A stretch of 8,450 nt of DNA from Hyphomonadaceae bacterium (GTDB taxonomy: Bacteria; Pseudomonadota; Alphaproteobacteria; Caulobacterales; Aquidulcibacteraceae), in the NCBI GenBank assembly GCA_025458365.1, contig JALOSP010000037.1, positions 1 to 8,450 of the forward strand. The letters are read 5' to 3'. The notes under the pieces were generated by a model. The model did not search any database. It was not told the origin of the DNA and saw nothing but the letters and a program-made list of their open reading frames with translations. Position numbers and translations under genes: made by a program. This document shows positions 1 through 5,907 of this stretch, one piece after another (the first letter of the stretch is position 1; the number at the start of each line of letters is the position of its first letter).

Positions 1-679
1 GCGTGCGCATGGCGCGCACGGCCGCTCCGGTGCCGCCACGCACCATCGAGCGGCCACGCGGGCCCGTTCGCCGATCAGACGCAGACTTGCCCGACGCAAC
101 CGCCGCCTGAAAGGCCGCAAGGTCGGCAGGGCGCAGGGCGCGCGCTTTCGCCGAGCCGATCAAAGGCTTCACGTGCGAGTTGTAGCTGGTGCGGTCGACG
201 AGCCACGAGCTTTCGCGCTTCAGCGGCTTGTCCTTCGGCCCTTCGCGCAGGTAGAGCTCATAGAGCTCGCTGACTGTCGCATCGCGCATTCGGCGCGCAT
301 TGGTGGGCGCATCAAGGCCCAGACCGGTGGCGATGGGCTCATCGAGATCGTCATCCTCCCAATCCATCGCAGGCGTCAGGTTTGGTGCGCTTGGCCCGCA
401 CGCGGCAGCGTCGCGGCCGAGGCGGGCTTCGCTGATGATCTCGAGCGCGCGAGCGCGCGCCATGTCCGGCGTCCACGGACAGCCATGATCGCCGATCTTA
501 AGCCAGCGCTGCTGGCCATTGAACCGATACTTGACAGCATAGGAGCGGTGTCCACTCGCGGTCACGCGCACCATGAAGCCGCGCAATTCGCTGTCCCAGA
601 TCCGCACTTCACCGGCTGCTGGCGGCCGGGCCGCTTCCACGAGGCGCTTCGTGATCCGGCCTTTCAGAGTTTCAGGCAT
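1..679 (-). CDS. Tyrosine recombinase/integrase, N-terminal 226 residues (runs off the left edge)
   Basis: Site-specific recombinase that would integrate and excise the element at the neighbouring tRNA-Thr site. The frame is open from the ATG at 679 to the window start. Residues about 1-90 form the arm-binding N-terminal domain typical of P4-like integrases (DUF4102 type): it opens MPETLKGRITKRLVEAARPP, followed by WDSELRGFMVRVTASGHRSY and a KYRFNGQQRWLKIGDHG segment. A charged linker (DWEDDDLDEP) leads to a SAM-like core-binding domain from about residue 140 (TVSELYELYL through RPADLAAFQAAV). The catalytic R-H-R-Y domain is beyond the window, so intactness cannot be judged. The start ATG has only a weak Shine-Dalgarno: an AGG about 11 bases upstream, then an A-rich run. 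The long ORF on the opposite strand at 173-751 is its shadow. Confidence 0.9.
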   Translation of the reverse strand, partial: MPETLKGRITKRLVEAARPPAAGEVRIWDSELRGFMVRVTASGHRSYAVKYRFNGQQRWLKIGDHGCPWTPDMARARALEIISEARLGRDAAACGPSAPNLTPAMDWEDDDLDEPIATGLGLDAPTNARRMRDATVSELYELYLREGPKDKPLKRESSWLVDRTSYNSHVKPLIGSAKARALRPADLAAFQAAVASGKSASDRRTGPRGRSMVRGGTGAAVRAMRT

Positions 680-703
680 TTTTTCAGACACCTAAGATTT
701 TCA

Positions 704-788
704 GGTCTGCTGCCAGACCCCAGTACTGGCACCCTAGAACGGCGTCAGTAGGCCGTGTTTGGTCCGGATTTCCGGCCGATTTGGCCGG
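704..788. repeat. Cluster of short inverted repeats in the integrase leader
   Basis: Four inverted repeats lie between the putative integrase promoter and its start codon. These are GGTCTG/CAGACC with a 4-base loop (704-719), the perfect palindrome CCAGTACTGG (720-729), CCGGA/TCCGG with a 2-base gap (764-775), and CCGGCC/GGCCGG with a 5-base loop (772-788). The last two share bases 772-775, so they cannot both form. They may be integrase or excisionase arm sites, a regulator operator, or RNA hairpins in the leader. The sequence does not decide which. Confidence 0.5.
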
Positions 789-841
789 TCTCCGCTACCA
801 GGCGGCTGAAAACCACTGACAAGCACCTGCGATGCGGGGCA

Positions 842-870
842 ATAACACGACAGTGAAAACAAGTTGTCAA
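842..870 (-). promoter_or_regulatory. Putative sigma-70 promoter for the integrase gene
   Basis: On the minus strand a perfect -35 TTGACA (865-870) is followed, after a 17-base spacer, by TGTTAT (842-847), which matches 4 of 6 bases of the -10 consensus. Transcription would begin near 835 and run into the integrase gene, leaving a leader of about 155 bases. It sits 49 bp from the tRNA fragment. Within the attP region this is the usual place for an integrase promoter. Confidence 0.55.
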
Positions 871-881
871 GCGAGTGGTGA

Positions 882-900
882 CAAGCCAATGCAAGCCAAT
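882..900. repeat. Tandem 9-bp direct repeat next to the att site
   Basis: CAAGCCAAT occurs at 882-890 and again at 892-900, a period of 10 bp, about one helical turn. A related TGACAAGC lies at 817-824 and overlaps the first copy at 879-886. Helically phased direct repeats beside an att core are what excisionase or integrase arm-binding sites look like. That role is inferred. Confidence 0.35.
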
Positions 901-918
901 ATTTATTCTCTTTAAGTG

Positions 919-963
919 TTGGTAATGACGAGGTCGGGAGTTCAATCCTCCCCTGCGGCACCA
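919..963 (+). other. 3' fragment of a tRNA-Thr(GGU) gene; displaced attachment site (att)
   Basis: The segment folds exactly as the 3' part of a tRNA. It has an anticodon loop TTGGTAA with anticodon GGT (919-925), a 3' anticodon strand TGACG, a variable region AGGTC, and a T-arm GGGAG-TTCAATC-CTCCC (936-952). The 3' acceptor strand CTGCGGC (953-959), discriminator A960 and encoded CCA (961-963) follow. The bases before 919 (ATTTATTCTCTTTAAGTG) cannot supply CGTCA for the anticodon stem, a D-arm or GCCGCAG for the acceptor, so no functional tRNA is made here. Identity beginning at the anticodon loop and ending at CCA is typical of an att core used by a tRNA-targeting integrase. Confidence 0.85.
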
Positions 964-984
964 GCCCATGACGCTTAGTGACCA

Positions 985-1395
985 TTACGCCGACGACTGG
1001 ATTGCTGCCTGGTCTATCCAGAATAGCTCAAACACATTGCCATCCGGGTCGCAGATGGCGTGCGTCACCATGAATTCGTGATCCTCGGCGGGCCGGTAGC
1101 GACTGCCTCCCATTGACAGGGCCAATTCTGCCATCTGTCCGACTTCGGCACGGCTTTCCAGCGAAATCGCCGTCAGCACACCGGTCGTCGTACGAGCATC
1201 TGGCTGGGGTAACGTCACAAACTGCGCCCATTTGCCCGGCGTCAGCAGCATGATACTGGCTGACTCTGACACCACGAGGCAGGCAGACGTCGCATCACTG
1301 AACGCCTCGTTGAAGCTGAAGCCCAGCCCGGAAAAGAAAGCCCGGCTGGCCGCAAGGTCGCTGACTGGCAAATTGACACAAACCATACGGCTCAT
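985..1395 (-). CDS. VOC-family protein, predicted lactoylglutathione-lyase-like (COG3607 type)
   Basis: A 136-residue vicinal-oxygen-chelate fold protein. It opens with MVCVNLPVSDLAASRAFF (residues 4-21). The family-like closing block has an EDHEFM motif followed by CDPDGNVFELFWID. Length is normal for a single VOC pair. The position of the first metal ligand in glyoxalase I (His5 of E. coli GloA) is Cys6 here, as in many members of this subgroup, so true glyoxalase I activity is doubtful. The substrate is unknown. The gene follows the other VOC gene with a 4-base ATGA overlap (1392-1395) and has its own GGGAG ribosome binding site 7 bases before the ATG, so the two are co-transcribed and probably translationally coupled. 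It ends 21 bases from the att fragment, with no visible terminator between. Confidence 0.85.
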   Translation of the reverse strand: MSRMVCVNLPVSDLAASRAFFSGLGFSFNEAFSDATSACLVVSESASIMLLTPGKWAQFVTLPQPDARTTTGVLTAISLESRAEVGQMAELALSMGGSRYRPAEDHEFMVTHAICDPDGNVFELFWIDQAAIQSSA

Positions 1396-1868
1396 GAGGC
1401 ATCTCCCGCAAATGCCGATTGAAGCGCGGCAATGTCCAGCTTCACCATCCCTTGCATGGCTTTCAGGGCGCGATCTGATGCGGTCCTGTCTGGCGAAGCC
1501 AGCATTTCAGGCAGGCAGCGCGGCACGATCTGCCACGATACGCCGAACCGGTCGGTGACCCAACCGCAATAGACTTCCTTGCCACCATCGGCCAGCAATG
1601 CGGTCCACAGCCGGTCCACCTCGGCCTGATCATCGCACAGCACGCTGAATGAGGCCTGGTGGGTCGGCGCAGGTGCGCCCTGCGCATTGAGAATCATCAT
1701 GGGTGTGCCAGCCAGCGTGAATTCGATCACGAGTGGCGGGCCGCCCTCAGGCCCATGGCCACCCTCGATGAAACTGTCCGGCAGCAGCGAGACATAGAAG
1801 TCGGCAGCCTTTTCACCGTCCTGCGCAAACCACCAGCAGGTGCGCACTTTCGAGCCGAGCCATGCCAT
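1392..1868 (-). CDS. VOC-family protein, PhnB / 3-demethylubiquinone-9 3-methyltransferase-like domain
   Basis: A 158-residue protein of the PhnB-like VOC subgroup (PF06983 type). Members are often labelled '3-demethylubiquinone-9 3-methyltransferase', but that name describes the domain label, not a demonstrated activity. Visible family features are CWWFAQDGEKAADFYVSLLP near the N-terminus, VIEFTLAGTPMMILNAQ, then CGWVTDRFGVSWQIVP. The end is the helical tail MQGMVKLDIAALQSAF typical of this subgroup. Translation starts at the ATG at 1868 behind a strong AAGGAG (1876-1881) with a 7-base spacing. It is the first gene of a two-gene operon with the overlapping VOC gene downstream, driven by the promoter at 1901-1928. 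The substrate cannot be read from the sequence. Confidence 0.87.
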   Translation of the reverse strand: MAWLGSKVRTCWWFAQDGEKAADFYVSLLPDSFIEGGHGPEGGPPLVIEFTLAGTPMMILNAQGAPAPTHQASFSVLCDDQAEVDRLWTALLADGGKEVYCGWVTDRFGVSWQIVPRCLPEMLASPDRTASDRALKAMQGMVKLDIAALQSAFAGDAS

Positions 1869-1900
1869 GAATGCGCTCCTTCAACCAAAAACCGGGTCAA

Positions 1901-1928
1901 GTCATACCAACTGGTCGGTATGTGTCAA
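1901..1928 (-). promoter_or_regulatory. Promoter of the VOC gene pair with a palindromic operator in its spacer
   Basis: On the minus strand TTGACA (1923-1928) and TATGAC (1901-1906) are 16 bases apart. The start point near 1894 gives a leader of about 25 bases before the ATG at 1868. The 20 bases at 1903-1922 form an imperfect palindrome with perfect outer arms CATACC and GGTATG, filling the whole spacer and overlapping the -10. A dimeric repressor bound there would block RNA polymerase. Arms of the ACC...GGT type are common in TetR-family operators, but that family assignment is inference, and no TetR gene is in the window. Confidence 0.6.
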
Positions 1929-1932
1929 GCGG

Positions 1933-2814
1933 CTACCCAAACCGCTCCACCAGCCAGTCGGCCAGCACCTGCACCCGGCGGGGGCGCCCGGCGCCGGGAG
2001 GGAACAGCAGGTGCAGAATGCGTTCCCCCGCATTCCAGTCACAGAGCGCGCTTTCCAGCATGCCTGCCGCCAGATCAGCGGTCACCAGAAAGTCCGGCAG
2101 CACCGCACAGCCCAGCCCGGCGCGCAGCACGGGCAGATCAACCTCGCCATTGTCCACGCACATTGGCCCGCGCACCGGCACGCGCACGAGGCTGCCATCG
2201 GCATCAGTAAAGCTCCAGATCGAATTGGCCTCGGTGTTGGCATAGCGGATGCAAGCATGCAGGCTGAGGTCTTCGGGCCGCACGGGCCTGCCTCGGGCCA
2301 GCCAGTAGGACGGGGCGGCCACCAGCATCAGGTACACCGGGGCGATGGTGCGCACCCGCAGGCTGGAATCAGGCATGGTGCCGATCCGCACGCCCAGATC
2401 AAACCCGTCGGCGATCAGATCGGTGGCCCGATCAGAGAGCGACAGTTCCAGTTCGATACCCGGCCATGCGGCCAGGAAGTCCGGCAGGGCAGGGGCCAGC
2501 ACGCGCTGGGCCCAGGCCAGCGGCGCCGACATCCGCACCCGCCCCCGTGCTGCGGTCAGCCCTTCTCCGGCTTCTTCGGTCAGGGCGTCCATCTCATCCT
2601 GGAAGCGCCGCGCACGTGCCAGCACCCGGCGCCCGGCATCGGTCAGCGTCAGGCGCCGGGTGGTGCGGGCCAGCAGCAGCACGCCCAGCTCCTTCTCCAG
2701 CGCCGCGACCTGGCGCGAGGCGGCAGCCTTCGACAGGCCACGACGGCGGGCAGCGGCTGTGAAGCTGCCGGTTTCCGCCACATCGGCAAAGGTGGTCAGT
2801 GCGACCAAGTCCAT
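1933..2814 (-). CDS. LysR-family transcriptional regulator
   Basis: A 293-residue LysR-type regulator of normal family length. Residues about 1-60 form the winged helix-turn-helix (FADVAETGSFTAAARRRGLS, KAAASRQVAALEKELGVLLL, then ARTTRRLTLTDAG). A linker helix and a periplasmic-binding-protein-like effector domain follow, with conserved stretches such as DLIADGFDLGVRIG and a late LRAGLGCAVLPDFLV. The start is set at ATG 2814 (MDLVALTTF), where LysR homology begins. An in-frame ATG at 2895 would add 27 residues with no family resemblance. The gene is divergent from the flavodoxin/pirin pair, the classic LysR layout, so these are its likely targets. The E. coli counterpart by context is YhaJ beside the pirin YhaK. 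The effector is not identifiable, although quinones or related aromatics fit the neighbours. Confidence 0.9.
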   Translation of the reverse strand: MDLVALTTFADVAETGSFTAAARRRGLSKAAASRQVAALEKELGVLLLARTTRRLTLTDAGRRVLARARRFQDEMDALTEEAGEGLTAARGRVRMSAPLAWAQRVLAPALPDFLAAWPGIELELSLSDRATDLIADGFDLGVRIGTMPDSSLRVRTIAPVYLMLVAAPSYWLARGRPVRPEDLSLHACIRYANTEANSIWSFTDADGSLVRVPVRGPMCVDNGEVDLPVLRAGLGCAVLPDFLVTADLAAGMLESALCDWNAGERILHLLFPPGAGRPRRVQVLADWLVERFG

Positions 2815-2934
2815 GGAATGTCTCGTATGGCGCAACAAAGATTTGCGATTGACATCTCTAGTGCAACGAACCGCCTGCGTCCATATGGCTTCCAACGCTG
2901 CTGGAGAGCAGCCCCATCATTCAGGAGCCACACC
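2815..2934. promoter_or_regulatory. Divergent control region between the LysR gene and the quinone reductase/pirin operon
   Basis: 120 bp between the two start codons. It contains an inverted repeat CGCAA-N7-TTGCG (2831-2847) and a third GCAA half-site (2863-2866). A plus-strand TTGACA (2849-2854) forms a good -35, but no convincing -10 lies 16-18 bases after it, as expected for an activator-dependent promoter. The plus-strand gene has AGGAG at 2923-2927. Which of the half-sites LysR binds is a guess: they do not form a textbook T-N11-A box. Confidence 0.4.
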
Positions 2935-3513
2935 ATGTCTGCACCGAAAGTCGCCGTCGTCTATCATTCCGGCTATGGCCACACCGCCGTAGTCGCTGAA
3001 TCCGTAGCCCAAGGCGTGCGCGATGGCGGCGGTGAGCCGATCGTGTTGAAGATCGAGAGCGCGGGCCAGGACTTCTCCGAGATGCTGGATGCGGCCAGCG
3101 AGGCCGATGCCATCATCTTCGGCGCACCGACCTACATGGGCGACATTTCTGCTCCGCTGAAGGCGTTTTTCGAAGCCTCCTCCAAGGTCTGGTTCGTCCA
3201 GGGCTGGAAGGACAAGCTGGCTGGCGGCTTCACCAATTCGTTGTCGTTTGCCGGTGACAAGGCCCATGCGCTGAACACTATCTTCACCCTGTCGCAGCAG
3301 CATTTGATGATCTGGGTCGGCGCCGGTCAGCCCGGTGGCGCCCACTCCAACTCCGATGCCGGGGAAAACAACGTCAACCGCATGGGCTATTACATCGGCG
3401 TTGCCACACAGTCTGACAACGCGCCTGCCGAGGTGACCCCGCCAGCAGGCGACCGTGAATTTGCCCGGCTTTATGGCGTCCGCATGGCCACCACGGCCGC
3501 CCGATTCAAGTAA
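2935..3513 (+). CDS. Flavodoxin-family NAD(P)H:quinone oxidoreductase (WrbA-like)
   Basis: A 192-residue cytoplasmic flavoprotein expected to reduce quinones by two electrons using NAD(P)H and FMN, which avoids semiquinone radicals. The FMN phosphate loop is seen at residues 10-17 (YHSGYGHT) after a hydrophobic first strand (KVAVVY). The second FMN loop is at 62-69 (FGAPTYMG), followed by SAPLKAFFE. The C-terminal half has the WrbA-like LMIWVG and GAHSNSDAGENNVNRMGYY segments. Length matches WrbA-like proteins. The start is supported by AGGAG seven bases upstream. It is followed after 26 bases by the pirin gene, forming an operon divergent from LysR. The name wrbA is withheld because several flavodoxin subfamilies share these motifs. 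Confidence 0.87.
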   Translation: MSAPKVAVVYHSGYGHTAVVAESVAQGVRDGGGEPIVLKIESAGQDFSEMLDAASEADAIIFGAPTYMGDISAPLKAFFEASSKVWFVQGWKDKLAGGFTNSLSFAGDKAHALNTIFTLSQQHLMIWVGAGQPGGAHSNSDAGENNVNRMGYYIGVATQSDNAPAEVTPPAGDREFARLYGVRMATTAARFK

Positions 3514-3539
3514 CCTGAGCCGAGGAATGGATCACTCCT

Positions 3540-4238
3540 ATGATCGACGTACGGAAATTCGACAGTCTGGGCCGGTTTCGCAATGACTGGCTCAACGCCC
3601 GCCATCATTTCAGCTTTGGTGGCTATCATGATCCCCGACGGATGGGCTGGGGTTCGATCCGGGTGTGGAACGATGATGAAATCGCGCCGCAATCCGGGTT
3701 TGACCCGCACCCGCATGCCGACATGGAAATCATCACTTATGTCCGTGACGGGGCGATCACCCACAAGGACAGCCTGGGCAACATGGGCCGCACCGCGGCT
3801 GGTGACGTGCAGGTGATGAGCGCAGGCACCGGCATCGTGCATGCCGAATACAATCTGGAAAGTGAGTTGACCCGGCTCTACCAGATCTGGATCCTGCCCG
3901 AAAAGCGCGGCATGGCGCCGTCCTGGGATGCCGCCCAGTTCCCGAAAGGCGATCGCAGTGGCCGGTTTGCTGTTCTGGCTTCGGGCTTTGACGATGACGG
4001 AGATGTGCCGCGAATCCAGACCCCGTCGCGGGTGCTGGGCGCCACGCTGGCGGCTGGCGAGACCGTGACCTACGACACCGATCCTGCCCGCCACCAGTAT
4101 TTGGGTGTGGCGCGTGGGAAAGTGACCGTCAATGGCATCACTTTGGGACCGCGCGACGCGGCGGCGATCACTGCCGAGACCAGTCTGACCATCACTGGCG
4201 ATGACGAGGCCGAAGTCGTGCTGGTGGATGCGCCTTGA
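3540..4238 (+). CDS. Pirin-family protein (YhaK-like bicupin)
   Basis: A 232-residue pirin-type protein, the usual length for the bacterial YhaK group. The N-terminal cupin carries the full metal-binding set: His57, His59, His101 and Glu103 (motifs HPHADMEIITYV and GTGIVHAEYN), corresponding to His56, His58, His101 and Glu103 of human pirin. It also has RHHFSFGGYHDP near the start. Some pirins show quercetin dioxygenase activity and others act as redox sensors, so the reaction here is not fixed. It is the second gene of the quinone reductase operon and is followed by a terminator. GAGGA (3522-3526) lies 13 bases before the ATG, a rather long spacing. An ATG at 3527 is out of frame. Confidence 0.92.
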   Translation: MIDVRKFDSLGRFRNDWLNARHHFSFGGYHDPRRMGWGSIRVWNDDEIAPQSGFDPHPHADMEIITYVRDGAITHKDSLGNMGRTAAGDVQVMSAGTGIVHAEYNLESELTRLYQIWILPEKRGMAPSWDAAQFPKGDRSGRFAVLASGFDDDGDVPRIQTPSRVLGATLAAGETVTYDTDPARHQYLGVARGKVTVNGITLGPRDAAAITAETSLTITGDDEAEVVLVDAP

Positions 4239-4270
4239 GCGAGGCCATCAGCCTGAGACCGAACATTCCC

Positions 4271-4304
4271 AAACCCGGCAGGCCAACCAGCTCTGCCGGG
4301 TTTT
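4271..4304 (+). terminator. Rho-independent terminator after the pirin gene
   Basis: CCCGGCAG (4274-4281) pairs perfectly with CTGCCGGG (4293-4300) around an 11-base loop. The stem is extended by AAA/TTT and followed by TTTT. It starts 32 bases after the pirin stop codon and ends the quinone reductase-pirin transcript. The A-run on the other side could give some termination on the minus strand as well. Confidence 0.85.
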
Positions 4305-4375
4305 ATCAATCGGCTTAACCCCGTCTTGACGCTGCCATGCCAGGATTGTGGCAGCTACGATGGGGGATAGCGACA

Positions 4376-5113
4376 GTGTTTGCCAGAAAGACCGCTCAGC
4401 CCAAGGACCGGCCGGGTCAGCTCGCCGACCCTGTGATGAGGGCCAACGGCCCCGACGGCGAGGCGCTGGACCCGCGCCGGATTGCCGCCGTTGTCGCCGG
4501 ATCACGCTGGCGCAGCCCGGGTGCAGATTTGCGGCGCGAAGTCGAATTGGAGCGCGCGGTCCTGGTGCTGGAGCGGACAGCCGCCTGCGTCGACCTGGCA
4601 CTTGAACGGCTGGTCGAAGTGGCAACCTCGCTCGACATCGGGCGTCGCGAGCAGACCTATCTGATGCGCGGGTTGATGACCGGCCGCATCGAGGACCTGC
4701 TGGAGAGCCTCGAAGCCGTCGCCACGATGGCTGGACATGATGGTGTCAATCTTCTCGGGCCGTCAAACATGCCTTTCCGTGTGCGTCTGGAGGCAGGTGA
4801 TTTCAACTATACACTCGCGCCGATCTGTATCCTGCGTGACCGGCGCGGGCTGGACATAGCCCCGCTGCAAGCGGCCTTCGAAGATGATGGCGAAGCAGAC
4901 AGAATGAGCGGTGCGGTTGGGCGCGCGATCCGCAGGTTGCAGCTGTTTGCCGCCCGGCTGGCTTCCGACGCCGATGTGATCATCAACCTGGTGCAGGATC
5001 ACCGCGCCCGGCGTGCCCAACTCGAGCAAGAGGCGGCCCGACAGAGCGCGGCCCTTCAGGCAATCAGGGCCGAAGCCCCGGGCCCTGCCCTGTCCCTTGC
5101 CAATGCTGACTGA
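4376..5113 (+). CDS. Hypothetical alpha-helical protein with weak flagellin-like pattern
   Basis: A 245-residue soluble protein with no signal peptide or membrane segment. The GTG at 4376 is preferred because GGGGGA (4362-4367) lies 8 bases before it. The in-frame ATG at 4337 would add 13 unlikely residues and has no ribosome binding site. Layout: a basic, disordered N-terminus (1-50), long amphipathic helices (about 52-118), a loop ending in GHDGVNLLG (120-128), and a short beta-like segment (FRVRLEAGDFNYTLAPICIL). Two further helices follow, and the C-terminus is rich in Arg, Gln and Ala (HRARRAQLEQEAARQ). Helix, then NG/DG-x-N-L-L, then strands, then helix resembles the D1 region of flagellins. 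The match is from memory of the pattern and weak, and no flagellar genes are nearby. Function unknown. Confidence 0.75.
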   Translation: MFARKTAQPKDRPGQLADPVMRANGPDGEALDPRRIAAVVAGSRWRSPGADLRREVELERAVLVLERTAACVDLALERLVEVATSLDIGRREQTYLMRGLMTGRIEDLLESLEAVATMAGHDGVNLLGPSNMPFRVRLEAGDFNYTLAPICILRDRRGLDIAPLQAAFEDDGEADRMSGAVGRAIRRLQLFAARLASDADVIINLVQDHRARRAQLEQEAARQSAALQAIRAEAPGPALSLANAD

Positions 5114-5207
5114 CAGGCGGGCAGGCGGTGTGTGAACCAGACGCACCATGAACGCGTAGGATGGTGTGAAGCTGGCGGTTTTTCCGCAAGCGATCAGGAT
5201 CCCGCCC

Positions 5208-5810
5208 ATGACTGTCCGACGCTCTTTGACCGCGCTCGTCCTTGCCGCTACTACCGGCCTTCTGGCTGCCTGCGCCACTGTTGCAGCACCTCCCCAAGCA
5301 GCTTCGACGCCAAGGCTGGTCCTTGAGGAATATTTCGCCGGTCAGACCACGGCATGGGGTGTGGTCCAGAACCGCTCCGGCACACTGCTGCGCCAGTTCC
5401 GGGTCGATATCACCGGAACATGGGACGGGCAGGTCCTCGTGTTGGATGAGCGGTTTGTCTACAGTGACGGCGCGCGCGAGACCCGGGTCTGGACCTTGCG
5501 CAAGACCGGGGCCGATACTTGGGCTGGCACGGCAGGTGATGTGATCGGGGTCGCCAATGGGCGCATCGACGGCAACCAGCTGGCTTGGGTCTATGACATC
5601 AACCTCATCATGGACGGGCGCCCTTTGCGCGTCACCTTTGACGACCGGATGTGGCTCCAGCCCGACGGTGTGCTGATCAACCGGGCCAAGATCAAGAAGT
5701 TCGGAATTACCTGGGGCGAAGTTCTGATCGCGTTCAGCAAGGATGCCGACAGTGCGCGGGCAGCTTTGCAGGATGCAGACGTGGTAGCCGCAAGGATGGC
5801 GGCACAATAG
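5208..5810 (+). CDS. DUF3833-type lipoprotein
   Basis: A 200-residue protein with a lipoprotein signal: MTVRR, a hydrophobic stretch, then lipobox L19-A-A-C22. The mature part carries the DUF3833 pattern: LVLEEYFAGQTTAWGVVQNR, then GTWDGQVLVLDERFVYSDG, RVWTLRK, a GDVIGVANGR segment and DDRMWLQPDGVLINRAKIKKFG. The family is widespread in proteobacteria and its function is unknown. A lipid-anchored beta-rich role in the envelope is inferred. ATG 5208 is chosen because AGGA (5196-5199) is 8 bases upstream and the signal peptide begins properly there. An in-frame GTG at 5166 would place 14 extra residues before it. It follows the helical hypothetical gene by 94 bases and precedes the secreted protein gene. 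Confidence 0.87.
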   Translation: MTVRRSLTALVLAATTGLLAACATVAAPPQAASTPRLVLEEYFAGQTTAWGVVQNRSGTLLRQFRVDITGTWDGQVLVLDERFVYSDGARETRVWTLRKTGADTWAGTAGDVIGVANGRIDGNQLAWVYDINLIMDGRPLRVTFDDRMWLQPDGVLINRAKIKKFGITWGEVLIAFSKDADSARAALQDADVVAARMAAQ

Positions 5811-5907
5811 GCTGGTCTTTTTCGCCGCACACAAGGCTGGGGCTTTGAGTTGCGGTCTGGATGTGGCATGGTCTTTGAGGGCTGGGCTGGTTTCAGGAGA
5901 ACGCGAT

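Larger units (their letters stand above)
1..963. mobile_element. Right-hand end of an integrated genetic element (genomic island or prophage)
   Basis: This stretch holds the 5' part of a tyrosine integrase gene, its promoter region and, at the inner edge, the 3' part of a tRNA-Thr gene. An integrase reading away from a tRNA 3' fragment is the standard signature of a tRNA-targeted island. Because the tRNA fragment reads rightwards and lacks its 5' half, the reconstituted tRNA gene should lie at the other end of the element, left of this window. The cargo is outside the window, so whether this is a prophage, an ICE or a plain island cannot be told. The left limit given is only the window edge. 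Confidence 0.75.

Noticed and set aside
173..751. Plus-strand ORF of 192 residues
   Set aside because: It is antisense to the clear integrase reading frame and shows no domain features.
886..963. Complete tRNA gene
   Set aside because: The 3' half is perfect, but no 5' acceptor strand, D-arm or 5' anticodon strand precedes 919.
734..985. Minus-strand ORF of 83 residues containing a PQGRIELPTSSLP-like stretch
   Set aside because: This is the well-known artefact of translating the antisense of a tRNA 3' end. The tRNA fragment at 919-963 explains it.
1840..3513. A 557-residue plus-strand reading frame starting upstream of the flavodoxin gene
   Set aside because: Its first ~365 residues are antisense to the LysR and VOC region (His/Gln/Gly-rich junk). 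Only the part from 2935, with its own AGGAG, is a real protein.
5175..5187. GCGG-TTTTT-CCGC hairpin before the DUF3833 gene
   Set aside because: The stem is only 4 bp, the T-run is in the loop rather than after the stem, and it is not a terminator.
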